Shown piece by piece: positions 20,479 through 30,474 of a stretch of DNA of 59,829 bases (positions are counted from its first letter, which is position 1; each line of letters opens with the position of its first letter). The translations under genes and the position numbers were made by a program. Source of the stretch: Flavobacteriaceae bacterium (GTDB lineage Bacteria; Bacteroidota; Bacteroidia; Flavobacteriales; Flavobacteriaceae); the NCBI GenBank assembly GCA_025800395.1, contig JAOXRU010000067.1:1-59829 (forward strand), given 5' to 3'. A model generated the notes under the pieces. It saw nothing but the letters and a program-made list of their open reading frames with translations. It was not told where the DNA came from and did no database searches.

Positions 20479-21060
20479 ATGCTAAAAATAGGATTAACTG
20501 GAGGGATAGGTAGCGGTAAGTCTACAGTGGTGAAAATGTTTGAAGGTCTTGGTGTACCAGTTTTTGTATCCGATATAGAGGCCAAAAGATTGATGGTGAG
20601 TTCCAAAAAAATTCGAAAAGGATTGTTGTCGCTTTTTGGTGAGGAAGTGTATATAGACAAAAAGTTGAATAATGTTTTTTTGGCAAAAAAAATATTTAAC
20701 GATAGGCATTTGCTAGAAGAAGTAAACGCTTTGGTGCATCCTAGTGTAAGACACAGCTTTAAGATATGGGCAGCCAAGCAGTACCATCCGTATGTAATGC
20801 AGGAATCTGCTATATTGTTTGAAAACGATTTGCACCATTTCTTTGATAAAACCATATTGGTGACGGCACCAAAACACCTTCGTATACAGCGAGTAATAGC
20901 ACGAGATGCTTGTACCGAAGAACAAGTTCTAGCGCGTATGAGCAATCAGTGGGAAGATGAAAGAAAAGAAACTATGAGCGATTTTGTGATTAGAAATATG
21001 AAATTGGAAGATACCAAACAACAGGTCATAAAGCTACACCATATCTTGATGAAGAATTAA
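20479..21060 (+). CDS. coaE: Dephospho-CoA kinase CoaE
   Basis: 193 residues. The P-loop GLTGGIGSGKST lies at residues 5-16, with the CoA-binding loop VFVSDIEAKRL and the LID/arginine region RIQRVIARDACTEEQVLAR. It phosphorylates the 3'-hydroxyl of dephospho-CoA, the last step of CoA synthesis. It is the last gene of the long rightward housekeeping run. An 83-base gap precedes the sensor kinase. Confidence 0.95.
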   Translation: MLKIGLTGGIGSGKSTVVKMFEGLGVPVFVSDIEAKRLMVSSKKIRKGLLSLFGEEVYIDKKLNNVFLAKKIFNDRHLLEEVNALVHPSVRHSFKIWAAKQYHPYVMQESAILFENDLHHFFDKTILVTAPKHLRIQRVIARDACTEEQVLARMSNQWEDERKETMSDFVIRNMKLEDTKQQVIKLHHILMKN

Positions 21061-21143
21061 GGATGTTTTAGAATTTTAACATTTTTGTTAATTTGAGGTT
21101 AAATGGGGAAGTGTATAAATGTTAAAGTTATATTTTTGATATA

Positions 21144-22715
21144 ATGAGTAGAAGACTATTTGTATTCTTAGTTGTATTAATGAGTTTATCCTTGGTAGGT
21201 ATTATATTTGTTCAAGGGTATTGGATTAAAACTTCAGTTGAAGATAAAGAAGAGCAATTTACCACCACAGTCTATCAGATATTGAACCAGGTTGTAGGTA
21301 AGATTGAAGAAAGAGAGCAAAAAGAATACGTCGCCAAATATGTAAGAGAAAGGGAACGGATTGGAAAACCAAAATCCACCAATTGGAACCAAATCTATTA
21401 TATCGATGGTACTAGCGATGAAATTTTCCTATACAAAAATACCATTTTAAAGGAGGATTTCGGGATTTCTGCTTCGCTCTTTGACAACAGCTTGGATGAT
21501 TCCCTGCAAATACCCAATATAACTTTTAAAGAGACCACAAAAATATATCGTGGGATTCAAGGACCAGACAAGACTATTACGAGTCTCAGTCCTGTAGAAG
21601 TTATAGAAAGGGTAAGAGATATGTCTGATTTAGATAAAATAGCATATAAATCGTTTTTTGCACAACAAGCCAATAGAGTACCCATTCACAAAAGGTTGAA
21701 GCCAGAAGAGGTTCGATTGAAAATATTCAATGAATTGGATATTCGAAAAATGGAAATAGACTTTGAATTTGGGGTCTATTCCAAAGATTTACCAACCAAA
21801 GTACGATCTCGAAAATTCAGGAAAGAAGAAAGCGGATTGTATAAGGTGCCAATTTTTAGAGATAATGAAGGGGTTAGTAGGTACGAATTGTTGGTTTCTT
21901 TTCCAGAAAAAAAGCAATTTTTACTGTCTTCTATCTTAGGAATGGCAGTACTTTCGGTATTGTTTACACTTATAATTGTAGTGGCGTATTCTAGTGCGAT
22001 TTATCAATTGATACGACAAAAGCAGATATCAGAGATTAAATCCGACTTTATAAACAATATGACGCATGAGTTCAAAACACCTATAGCCACGATTAGTTTG
22101 GCCTTGGATGCAGTTCGCAACCCCAAAATTATTGGAGATCAGGAAAAGGTGGAACGGTATTTGAAGATGATAAAGGAAGAAAATAATCGCATGCACACCC
22201 AGGTGGAAAATGTATTACGCATTTCCAAACTAGACAAAAATCAATTGGATATCGTCAAAGACAAAGTAGATGTACACCATTTGATTCAAGAAGCGGTAAA
22301 GCATATCGATCTTATCGTTCAGAATAGAGGAGGTTATGTTAAAATGCATTTGAGAGCTGCAAAATCTGATATAATGGCCAATGATAACCATTTTACCAAT
22401 GTGTTGATAAATATTTTGGATAATGCGGTGAAATACTCATCCGAAGAGCCTAAAATAGATGTGTATACCGAGCAGGAAAACAAACAGATTTTGATCAAAA
22501 TTAAGGATCAAGGTGCAGGGATGAGTAAACAGGTTGCTAAACGTGTTTTTGAAAAGTTCTATAGAGAACATACAGGAAATATACACAATGTAAAAGGCCA
22601 TGGACTGGGTCTTGCATATGTAAAAAAAATAATAGATGATCATCATGGTCAGGTCTATGTTGAAAGTGAAAAAGGAAAAGGAAGTACATTTTTTATAAAA
22701 TTACCATTAATTTAA
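21144..22715 (+). CDS. Sensor histidine kinase, RprX-like
   Basis: 523 residues. There are two membrane helices (about residues 5-25 and 262-285) around a 235-residue periplasmic sensor. HisKA has the phosphorylated His308 in MTHEFKTPIATI. The HATPase_c domain has the N box NVLINILDNAVKYS and the G boxes KDQGAGM and GHGLGLAYVKKI. The pair with the next gene resembles the RprXY / sensor-OmpR systems common in Bacteroidota. TATTTTTG at 21131-21138 resembles a -7 element but sits very close to the ATG and lacks a well-spaced -33 box. The signal is unknown. Confidence 0.9.
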   Translation: MSRRLFVFLVVLMSLSLVGIIFVQGYWIKTSVEDKEEQFTTTVYQILNQVVGKIEEREQKEYVAKYVRERERIGKPKSTNWNQIYYIDGTSDEIFLYKNTILKEDFGISASLFDNSLDDSLQIPNITFKETTKIYRGIQGPDKTITSLSPVEVIERVRDMSDLDKIAYKSFFAQQANRVPIHKRLKPEEVRLKIFNELDIRKMEIDFEFGVYSKDLPTKVRSRKFRKEESGLYKVPIFRDNEGVSRYELLVSFPEKKQFLLSSILGMAVLSVLFTLIIVVAYSSAIYQLIRQKQISEIKSDFINNMTHEFKTPIATISLALDAVRNPKIIGDQEKVERYLKMIKEENNRMHTQVENVLRISKLDKNQLDIVKDKVDVHHLIQEAVKHIDLIVQNRGGYVKMHLRAAKSDIMANDNHFTNVLINILDNAVKYSSEEPKIDVYTEQENKQILIKIKDQGAGMSKQVAKRVFEKFYREHTGNIHNVKGHGLGLAYVKKIIDDHHGQVYVESEKGKGSTFFIKLPLI

Positions 22716-22724
22716 AAAGGTAGT

Positions 22725-23429
22725 ATGGAAACAGTAAACAAAAAAATATTGCTTGTAGAGGACGATCCAAACTTTGGAATTGTTTTAAAAGATTATTTGG
22801 CAATGAACGACTTTGATGTGGTACTTGCCAAAAACGGAATGGAAGGTTTTGAAAAGTTTAAAAAGGACAATTATGATATCTGTATATTAGATGTGATGAT
22901 GCCTTATAAAGATGGTTTTACTTTGGCCAAAGAAATTCGTGAGAAAAATGAGGAAGTGCCCATAGTGTTTTTGACGGCAAAGACAATGAAGGAAGATGTA
23001 TTGAGAGGTTATAAGGTTGGTGCCGATGACTACTTGAACAAACCATTCGACTCGGAGGTATTGTTGCTCAAAATTCGTGCTATTTTACAAAGAAAAGCTA
23101 GCAATACCTTGGCAGATAGTAAACAATTTGAATTTAAAATCGGAGATTTTGATTTGAACTCCAAATTGCGTTTTCTATCTTTTAGAGAAGAAGAACCGGT
23201 GAAATTATCTCCTAAAGAAAACGAATTACTACGTCTGTTGGCACTATACGAAAATGATTTGATGCCAAGAGAGTTGGCTTTGACCAAAATCTGGCGCGAC
23301 GACAATTACTTCACTTCTAGAAGTATGGATGTGTATATCGCAAAGCTCAGAAAATATTTAAAGAAAGACGAAAATGTGGAAATCTTGAATATTCATGGGG
23401 AAGGTTTTCGATTGGTTATTAAAAAATAG
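22725..23429 (+). CDS. OmpR-family response regulator, RprY-like
   Basis: 234 residues. The receiver domain has acidic residues VEDD (11-14), phospho-acceptor Asp56 in ILDVMMP, and the conserved Thr/Lys in FLTAKT and DDYLNKPFD. A C-terminal OmpR/PhoB winged helix (about 140-232) has SPKENELLRLLALYEND and SRSMDVYIAKLRKYLK. It lies 9 bases after its cognate kinase. It is followed by a strong terminator shared with the convergent SusD gene. Confidence 0.92.
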   Translation: METVNKKILLVEDDPNFGIVLKDYLAMNDFDVVLAKNGMEGFEKFKKDNYDICILDVMMPYKDGFTLAKEIREKNEEVPIVFLTAKTMKEDVLRGYKVGADDYLNKPFDSEVLLLKIRAILQRKASNTLADSKQFEFKIGDFDLNSKLRFLSFREEEPVKLSPKENELLRLLALYENDLMPRELALTKIWRDDNYFTSRSMDVYIAKLRKYLKKDENVEILNIHGEGFRLVIKK

Positions 23430-23450
23430 TTTTTTAAACCGTTATAATAC

Positions 23451-23484
23451 AAAAGAGGCAATCTAATAAAGGATTGCCTCTTTT
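23451..23484. terminator. Bidirectional terminator hairpin
   Basis: A perfect 13-bp stem: AAAAGAGGCAATC at 23451-23463 pairs with GATTGCCTCTTTT at 23472-23484 around an 8-base loop. The A-run on one side and T-run on the other let it work for both the response regulator and the convergent SusD gene. Confidence 0.9.
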
Positions 23485-23508
23485 CAGTTTAAAAACTACT
23501 CCATAACA

Positions 23509-25071
23509 TTAATTAATGTTAGGATTAGCGTTAATTTCACTTAAAGGTACAGGTAAATAGGAATGATTGGCGGCGCTAAATCCAGAGCGTCCAGCTGCGC
23601 TCATTGCAGCATCTAACATTCCCCATCTACGCAGGTCATGAAATCTTGAAGCCTCTAGTGTAAACTCCATCAGTCTTTCATGAATAATCTGTTGCTTTAC
23701 TTCCTCCATAGAGGAACCAACCATTGGTGGCATTTTTCCATGAACAGATCGAACATTGTTTATAATTGGAATTGCATCACCAGTCTGATTGGTTTCATTT
23801 AGTGCCTCGGCATACATGAGCAATACATCAGCGTAACGCATCAATGGCATATTAGTATTCACATGGCTCCAACCACTAGAACCATCTGTCCATGAAGCTG
23901 GGATGTACTTTCTAAAAAATCCTTTATTGTCATAAGATGCATCGGCTCTTTCGTCCCATGTTTTTCCGCGCATCCGGGGATTGCTAGCATCATTAAAATA
24001 CGGATCTTTAAAGAACATACTGTGATATAGTCTATGATCGTAACTGTTTCCTGTGCTACCTGTTATAGGACTTGCAAGCATTCCTTCAGCGCGCATTTTG
24101 TCTAACAATAATTCATTTGTCGTTTCAATTTCTCCCCATCCACCAAAAATAGGGTCGGCTATGAAGAAGTGTAAAGCAGTACCATTATACTTACCATCAC
24201 CACCATCTTGAAACTGCATTTCAAAAACGGATTCATTGTTGTTTTCATTGGAACCATCAAACATACTTATGAAGTTAGATTCTAAGGAATATGCGCCCAG
24301 GTCGATGACTTGCTTTAGTGCACTCGCAGCATTTTGCATATCATCGCTTTCTGATGCGCTTGGGTCTCCTGCTTTGTGTAAATATGCTTTACCTAGATAA
24401 GCCAAAGCGGCTCCTTTTGTTGCTCTACCGGTGTTAGAGGCATCATTTGTTGTTGGTAAAACATTGGCTGCTGCCTGAAAGTCATCTATGATAGCCTGCC
24501 AAGAATCGCTTCTTTCCGATAGGGGCAAAGCCAGATTGTCGCCAGAAACCAAACTATTTCGAATAATTATTTTTTCATAGTGATTCAGTAGTTTTAAATG
24601 ATAATAACCTCTCAAGAAAGTAGCTTCCGCAACGATTTTGTTTTTGTCTGCATCGGAAATTTGATCGGCATTCATTTCTCCTACCTTAGTAATTACTTGG
24701 TTGGCAAAATTGATGCCCCGGTAATTTTTGTCCCAAATTACTTTGATGAAAAAATGCCCATTGTTATAACTAAAATTAAAAATTTGTTGCCAACTAGCAT
24801 AGTTGAAACTATCCGGTCCGGGTGTTACCAAGTCAGAACGGTAATATTCAATTACAGGTCTTCCTTCTTGCCATCCACTCCAGAAGGAACTTCTTGCTTC
24901 TAATTCGGAATAGGCAGCTGTTAGGCCAGCTTGTGCATCAGTCAAATCTCGCCAAAAATTATCGGTGCTTAATTGATCTACGGACTTCAATTCTAAAAAT
25001 TCGTCATCCGAACAAGAGACAGATATTCCAATTAGAAATAGACTTAATATTATGTTTATTGTATTTTTCAT
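23509..25071 (-). CDS. SusD/RagB outer-membrane glycan-binding lipoprotein
   Basis: 520 residues. It has a lipoprotein signal with Cys20 (ISVSCSDDEFLEL), then a SusD-like fold. Typical stretches are FWRDLTDAQAGLTAAYSELE near the N-terminus, ATFLRGYYHLKLLNHY in the TPR part, and the C-terminal PLMRYADVLLMYAEALNET and RLMEFTLEASRFHDLRRWG. It is the surface lid partner of the SusC porin encoded 4 bases upstream and captures ligand for import. It is probably the importer for the sugar or glycopeptide handled by the divergent operon at 28.6-43.4 kb, though ligand identity cannot be read from sequence. Confidence 0.94.
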   Translation of the reverse strand: MKNTINIILSLFLIGISVSCSDDEFLELKSVDQLSTDNFWRDLTDAQAGLTAAYSELEARSSFWSGWQEGRPVIEYYRSDLVTPGPDSFNYASWQQIFNFSYNNGHFFIKVIWDKNYRGINFANQVITKVGEMNADQISDADKNKIVAEATFLRGYYHLKLLNHYEKIIIRNSLVSGDNLALPLSERSDSWQAIIDDFQAAANVLPTTNDASNTGRATKGAALAYLGKAYLHKAGDPSASESDDMQNAASALKQVIDLGAYSLESNFISMFDGSNENNNESVFEMQFQDGGDGKYNGTALHFFIADPIFGGWGEIETTNELLLDKMRAEGMLASPITGSTGNSYDHRLYHSMFFKDPYFNDASNPRMRGKTWDERADASYDNKGFFRKYIPASWTDGSSGWSHVNTNMPLMRYADVLLMYAEALNETNQTGDAIPIINNVRSVHGKMPPMVGSSMEEVKQQIIHERLMEFTLEASRFHDLRRWGMLDAAMSAAGRSGFSAANHSYLPVPLSEINANPNIN

Positions 25072-25075
25072 TGCC

Positions 25076-28000
25076 TTAAAATTTAAGTTGTACGCCCATT
25101 ATAACGGATTTGTATTTTGGGTATAATGTTCTATCTACCCCAAATGAAAGAGCTGAACCACCTACTTCTGGGTCCAAACCACTGTAGTTGGTTAGGGTCA
25201 TTAAATTTTGACCACTAACATAAAATCGTAGATTTTCAATTCCCAGTTTACTGCTAATTCCAGTAGGTATAGAGTACCCTAGTTGAATTGTTTTAAGTCT
25301 CAAATACCCTCCATCTTCCAAAAATCTGGTAGAAGCCCTATTATTGTTGTTGGGGTCACTATACACTGCTCTTGGTATATCTGTGTTGGTGTTGCTAGGT
25401 GTCCAGGCATTTAGAGCGTCTGTAGTAAAGTTTCTTGGCCCATCCATCCCAAGCAATTCGAAACTATTACCATTGTAAATTTTGTTGTCACCAACCCCTT
25501 GGAAGAACAATGTGAAATCGAATCCTTTGTATTCGGCACCTAAATTTAAACTATATTCATATTTAGGAATTCCAGTTCCAGAATAAGCTCTATCGGATTC
25601 ATCCAATACACCGTCACCATTGATGTCTTTAAATCTGATGTCTCCTGGAGCTGCGTCGGGTTGTATGGCATGTGCTGTGATTTCGTCTTGATTTTGAAAA
25701 ATCCCATCTGCCTGATACAAGTAATAAGCTCCAACCTCATGACCAATTATGGTTAGATTGGGGAAGTGTTCAGAGCCAAATTTTAACCCATCACCAAGAA
25801 TTTCCTGATCCTCGTTGGTTAGTTTTGTAACTTCGTTGGCGGTTGTTCCAAAAGTAGCATTGATAGAGTAATTAAAATCTTCACCTATTTGATTTTTGAA
25901 GCCCAGTTCTAATTCAATACCAGAATTAGTAAATTCACCAAAATTTACATTTGGATTAACTGGGATTCCTGCACTATCTGGCAAAACCCACGGAATAATT
26001 AAATCGGTGGTTTTGCTATTATAATAGTTTATAGATCCGCTTAAAGCACTCTCCAACATAGCAAAGTCCAAACCTATATTGAAGGAAGTGTTGGTTTCCC
26101 ATTGTAGATCATTGTTTTCTAAAGCTCTTGCAATACTTCCTTGGGTGGAGTTTTGAGTGTCTCCAAACACATAACCTCCGTTATAATATTCCGAACCAGA
26201 AGATATGGTTGGAGCAACATAATAGCCTGCCGCATTGTCGTTTCCAGCTTGTCCCCAACTTGCTCTGAGTTTCAAGAAATCAAATATGTTTTGATCTTGC
26301 ATAAAATCCTCTTGGCTGATTTTCCATCCAATAGCAAAAGATGGGTAGGTACCATACCTTTTGTTTTTACCAAATCTGGAACTTCCATCTCTACGAATAC
26401 TTGCTTGAAATAGATATTTACCCATATAATCATAATTGATTCTACCAAAAGTGGAGGCTAAACGTGCTTCGTAGTTGGATCCTGTGGCATTTTTTGTTCC
26501 TTCGTCAAATGCGTCTAATGTCGCAAATGAAGGATCTAAAAGTGTGGCAGCAACTTTTTCGCCATCTACCAATTTGTACCCAGTAACAGAAGCAAAATTC
26601 TCTTTAAAAGGTTCTCTAATTCGCGAATATCCAGCCAAAAGATTGAGGTTGTGGTCTCCTATAGCGGTTTTGTAGTTTAATATATATTCTTGTTGTATTC
26701 TTCTAAATTCCGAATCATATTCAGATACATATCCCCAATCTCTACTTTCATCACTACCTGTAGCTCTAATTTTATGTCGCGGGTTAAAATTATAAGAATT
26801 TGTTCCACTATTGGTAAAACCATAATTGAGTTTAGCCTCTAAACCGGTAATTATTTCGTAGCTAATATTTATGTTCCCTAAAACATAGCGGTTCTTACTC
26901 CAGTTGTTCTCAAAATGATCTTCTCCGATAGGGTTGCGATGATCTGGTATAAATCCATCTCTATATCCAAAACCAGATTCTTTGGTATCGTCATATATTG
27001 GGATTAGAGGGGAGATGTGATAAGTTTCTTTCAGGGAAAGTTTGTAGTTTTCGGTATAAGCTTCACTATATAATAAGCTTGTATTCACCTTGAATTTTCC
27101 TTTATTAATTCCAACTTTTGCATTAATGGTTTTCTTTTCAAATTCCGAACCAATCACCACACCTTCTTCATTGGCTAAATTTCCAGAGATACTATAGTTG
27201 ATTAAATCCGTTGCTCCACTGATATTTACACTATGATTGTACATGGTGGCATCTCTAAAAACGGCACCAATCCAGTCTGTATCAACATTTGGAGGATTGT
27301 TTATATAGTTTGGTAACGTTTCTCCTGCATTTTCATACATAGCTCTATGTACCTCAAGATATTCTGAAGCATTTAGAACTTTCATTCTTTTTCGGGTCGA
27401 ATTAAAGCCTACATAGGAATGAATATTTACTTTTGGCTCTCCTTTTTTACCTTTTTTCGTGCTAATTAAAACCACTCCATTAGCCGCTCTAGTTCCATAA
27501 ATAGCTGCTGATGAAACATCTTTTAGGACTTCAATAGATTCAATATCGTTTGGATCTAAAAAATAAGATGTGGCTTGAACTCCGTCAATGATGTACAAAG
27601 GGCTATTACTTCCAAAAGTACCAGTACCACGAATTTTTATGTCTACCCCAGCACCTGGTGCTCCAGAAGATTTTACGACGGTAACCCCAGCTACACGTCC
27701 TTGTAGGGCATCTGTTGGGTTAACTACTGCAACTTTGTTTAATTCTTCCGTTTTTACTTGGCCAATAGCCCCAGTTAGGTCGCTCTTTTTTTGCGTACCA
27801 TAACCAACGACTACAACTTCGTCTAATTTCGAAACGTCTTCCTGCAAAATTACTTTGATGTTGCTTTCAATTCCTAAGGTTACTTCTTTGGTAAGAAAAC
27901 CTAAATAGCTAAATACAAGTATGTCACCCGAATTAGCGTTAATGTTGAATTTTCCATCAAAATCGGTTTGGGTGCCATTGCTGGAGCCTTTAACCATAAT

Positions 28001-28159
28001 GTTCACGCCCATCATAGGAGCGTTGGATTCGTCTGTAACGACCCCAATAATGCTTTGTGCTTGCAAGCTGCCAATCGCCAAAAAGAACATGCTAAATAGC
28101 AAGAGCTTTAAATGCTGTGATAACAGCCCAGCTTTCTTTGTAAAAGAACAAATTTTCAT
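25076..28159 (-). CDS. SusC/RagA TonB-dependent outer-membrane transporter
   Basis: 1027 residues. There is a signal peptide ending about residue 35 (LQAQ), then a carboxypeptidase-like beta-sandwich (SIIGVVTDESNAPMMGVNIMVKG). Next is the TonB box/plug with DEVVVVGYGTQKKSDLTGA, and the SusC signature LYIIDGVQA and AAIYGTRAANGVVLISTKKG. A 22-strand barrel follows to the C-terminus (ending VIMGVQLKF). It transports oligomers across the outer membrane with TonB energy. It is divergent from the AraC regulator across a 435-base gap and markedly more AT-rich than the second SusC at 47.5 kb. Confidence 0.95.
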   Translation of the reverse strand: MKICSFTKKAGLLSQHLKLLLFSMFFLAIGSLQAQSIIGVVTDESNAPMMGVNIMVKGSSNGTQTDFDGKFNINANSGDILVFSYLGFLTKEVTLGIESNIKVILQEDVSKLDEVVVVGYGTQKKSDLTGAIGQVKTEELNKVAVVNPTDALQGRVAGVTVVKSSGAPGAGVDIKIRGTGTFGSNSPLYIIDGVQATSYFLDPNDIESIEVLKDVSSAAIYGTRAANGVVLISTKKGKKGEPKVNIHSYVGFNSTRKRMKVLNASEYLEVHRAMYENAGETLPNYINNPPNVDTDWIGAVFRDATMYNHSVNISGATDLINYSISGNLANEEGVVIGSEFEKKTINAKVGINKGKFKVNTSLLYSEAYTENYKLSLKETYHISPLIPIYDDTKESGFGYRDGFIPDHRNPIGEDHFENNWSKNRYVLGNINISYEIITGLEAKLNYGFTNSGTNSYNFNPRHKIRATGSDESRDWGYVSEYDSEFRRIQQEYILNYKTAIGDHNLNLLAGYSRIREPFKENFASVTGYKLVDGEKVAATLLDPSFATLDAFDEGTKNATGSNYEARLASTFGRINYDYMGKYLFQASIRRDGSSRFGKNKRYGTYPSFAIGWKISQEDFMQDQNIFDFLKLRASWGQAGNDNAAGYYVAPTISSGSEYYNGGYVFGDTQNSTQGSIARALENNDLQWETNTSFNIGLDFAMLESALSGSINYYNSKTTDLIIPWVLPDSAGIPVNPNVNFGEFTNSGIELELGFKNQIGEDFNYSINATFGTTANEVTKLTNEDQEILGDGLKFGSEHFPNLTIIGHEVGAYYLYQADGIFQNQDEITAHAIQPDAAPGDIRFKDINGDGVLDESDRAYSGTGIPKYEYSLNLGAEYKGFDFTLFFQGVGDNKIYNGNSFELLGMDGPRNFTTDALNAWTPSNTNTDIPRAVYSDPNNNNRASTRFLEDGGYLRLKTIQLGYSIPTGISSKLGIENLRFYVSGQNLMTLTNYSGLDPEVGGSALSFGVDRTLYPKYKSVIMGVQLKF

Positions 28160-28594
28160 ACGAGCTTAAGTTTAATTATTTATTGAGTTAGTTTCATACA
28201 ACCTCAAATAGTTGTAAGATGCTCGACTTTGAGTTACGATAACTGATATAACCAAAATCTCAATTGAAAATCCATATTTATTCCGCTTAATTATTAGCTG
28301 GTATAGTGTTTATGGTAAGAATTAATTATAAAACGATAATATTGTACCTTAAAAAACCGACTGGTAGGGTTTTTGTGATTGCCTTTATCTTTTTTAGTTA
28401 ACTTGATGAAATACAAACCTTTAAAATTTTATTTTTTGCGAGATAAAAGAAAGATTGACTTTACTATTAGGTAAGCTTTATGTTAAACAAAGATTTTTTG
28501 GATTTTTATTAAGAGAACCAACAACAATTCCTAAAATAAGAGGAAGTTATTTAGCTTAGATGTATGTAAAACAAATTAACTAAACTAGACGAAA
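28160..28594. promoter_or_regulatory. Divergent control region between SusC and the AraC gene
   Basis: 435 AT-rich bases that must hold the promoters for the leftward SusC/SusD pair and the rightward regulator operon. I found no clean TAnnTTTG box on either strand, which fits promoters that depend on an activator such as the AraC protein. A small hairpin (AAAAACC at 28351-28357 with GGTTTTT at 28367-28373) is the only structure seen. Confidence 0.4.
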
Positions 28595-29464
28595 ATGAAA
28601 GTTTTTCCATTTTTAATTGCTAACTCCATAAACAAGGCTTTTGTTTATAAGGAAGATATAGGAAAACAGTTGTATAATAAATTGCATCAGCACAACGAAA
28701 TACAATTGAGTTTGATCTACCGAGGTGAAGGAACTTTAGTAGTAAATGATGTAGAGGTGCCATTTGGAGAAGGTGATATAATTGCCATTGGGCAGCACGT
28801 CCCTCATTGTTTTTTGAATAGAGTCCAAAGCGATAAACAGGCACATGTTATTTCCTTGTTTTTGTCCAAAGAAGTGTTTGAAAAACAATTACTAGCATTG
28901 GAAGAATTACATCCCTTTCTAAGCTTATTTGAAGCATTTGATAGTGGCGTGAAGTGGGTAGAAAAACACAAAGAATTGGAATCCTTATTTTTGCGTATGC
29001 GCATAGAAAGCACCTTAGAACGTTTTTTATCTGGCTTGCGATTGTTGCAAATATTGGTACAAGGTAGATACAAAATATTGTCGAGTTATAATATTCGTAG
29101 AAAGCTGCCAACCTACGAAAGCAAACGCATGCAACAAGTAGTAGAGTATACCTTAGAATATTATTCTAGACAGATTTCGTTGGAAGAGATTGCAGATATA
29201 GCCAATATGGCACCCAATTCTTTTTGTCGGTATTTTAAGAATCGAACCGATAAAACATATTTTCAATATTTGACAGAGGTTCGTATCGAAAATGTTTGTA
29301 GATTGCTTCGAGAAGAAAAGGATGCCAACATAGCCGAAATATGTTTGCGTTCGGGCTTTAATAATATATCCAACTTTAATCGAAAGTTTAAATCTATTAA
29401 AAATTGTACACCAAGAAGTTATAAACAACAGAATATAACACGAAAACTGATGCAAACCGTATAA
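28595..29464 (+). CDS. AraC-family transcriptional regulator
   Basis: 289 residues. The N-terminal cupin domain contains LHQHNEIQLSLIYRGEGTL and GDIIAIGQHVPHCF (about 30-75), suited to binding a small sugar. Two C-terminal helix-turn-helix motifs follow (about 185-280), with ISLEEIADIANMAPNSFCRYFKNRT and ANIAEICLRSGFNNISNFNRKFK. It heads the rightward operon and is divergent from SusC, so it is the likely activator of the locus. The GntR gene follows after 10 bases, giving two regulators in tandem. Confidence 0.9.
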   Translation: MKVFPFLIANSINKAFVYKEDIGKQLYNKLHQHNEIQLSLIYRGEGTLVVNDVEVPFGEGDIIAIGQHVPHCFLNRVQSDKQAHVISLFLSKEVFEKQLLALEELHPFLSLFEAFDSGVKWVEKHKELESLFLRMRIESTLERFLSGLRLLQILVQGRYKILSSYNIRRKLPTYESKRMQQVVEYTLEYYSRQISLEEIADIANMAPNSFCRYFKNRTDKTYFQYLTEVRIENVCRLLREEKDANIAEICLRSGFNNISNFNRKFKSIKNCTPRSYKQQNITRKLMQTV

Positions 29465-29474
29465 ATCGCAAACT

Positions 29475-30473
29475 ATGTCCATCATTCTTGTTCAAAAAAA
29501 TGTAGGAGTGCCAAAATACAAGCAAATCATCAAAAGTATAGAAGATGGCATTGCGGAAGGAGAATTTAAACAAGGTGATCAGTTGCCTTCTATCAATCAT
29601 GTCAAAAATCGTTTTAATATCTCTAGAGATACCGTACTACTGGCGTACAGCGATCTCAAAGAAAGGGGGCTTATCAAATCCTTACCTGGGAAAGGATATT
29701 TTGTTTCGAGTGTAAATCAGGATGATACAATGAAGGTGTTTTTGCTGTTTGACGAGTTCAATTCCTTCAAGGAAGATTTGTATAATTCATTAATTCAAAG
29801 CTTGCCTTCGAGTGCTCAAGTGGATATCTTTTTTCATCATTTCAATTTTACATTGTTTCAAAAACTGATTTTAGACAATGCCACCGACTATTCCCATTAT
29901 ATCATTATGCCTGCCAAGTTTGGTGGGGCCAATACTGTGATTTCTAAATTACCGAAAAATAAAGTGTATATATTGGATCAAGTACATCCTAGTTTAAGAG
30001 GTTATCCTGCTATTTACCAGCCTTTTGAAAAAGATATTTTTGAGGGACTTACAACAGGTATGCCATATCTAAAAAAATATTATAAGCTAGTATTGTTATT
30101 TCAAGATATTATTCAGCCCACGGGTATGAAAAGAGGTTTTGAGGCTTTTTGTAAAATGAATGCATTTGATAATGAAATTATAGATGATCTACAGGGGCTT
30201 ACACCAGAAAAAGGTTCGGTGTATATTATTCCAGATGACAAAAATCTTATTCGTGTCATAAAGAAAATAAAAGATACCCATTTGCAACTGGGGATTAATG
30301 TAGGCATTATTTCTTACAACGATACCTTGTTGAAGGAAGTAGTTGCAGACGGAATAACTACGATTTCTACCGATTTTAAAGCCATGGGTAAGCGTTTAGC
30401 CAAAATGGTCTTTCACAAAGAACGTTTGCATTTGGAGAATAGTTGTAGAATGATTTTAAGAAAATCGATATAA
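29475..30473 (+). CDS. GntR-family regulator with periplasmic-binding-like sensor domain
   Basis: 332 residues. The N-terminal winged helix (about 10-80) has KQGDQLPSINHVKNRFNISRDTVLLAYSDLKERGLIKSLPGKGYFV, divided as usual for GntR. The rest (about 90-330) resembles a LacI/periplasmic-binding-protein fold (AMGKRLAKMVF near the end), as in Bacteroidota sugar-responsive GntR regulators. It lies between the AraC gene and the aldose epimerase with a 1-base gap to the latter, so it is co-transcribed with the catabolic genes it probably controls. The effector is presumably galactose or a related product; this is inferred from context. Confidence 0.87.
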   Translation: MSIILVQKNVGVPKYKQIIKSIEDGIAEGEFKQGDQLPSINHVKNRFNISRDTVLLAYSDLKERGLIKSLPGKGYFVSSVNQDDTMKVFLLFDEFNSFKEDLYNSLIQSLPSSAQVDIFFHHFNFTLFQKLILDNATDYSHYIIMPAKFGGANTVISKLPKNKVYILDQVHPSLRGYPAIYQPFEKDIFEGLTTGMPYLKKYYKLVLLFQDIIQPTGMKRGFEAFCKMNAFDNEIIDDLQGLTPEKGSVYIIPDDKNLIRVIKKIKDTHLQLGINVGIISYNDTLLKEVVADGITTISTDFKAMGKRLAKMVFHKERLHLENSCRMILRKSI

Positions 30474-30474
30474 T

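Noticed and set aside
28351..28373. Hairpin between SusC and the AraC gene as a terminator
   Set aside because: A 7-bp AT-rich stem in the middle of a divergent intergenic region has nothing upstream to terminate. It is probably chance.
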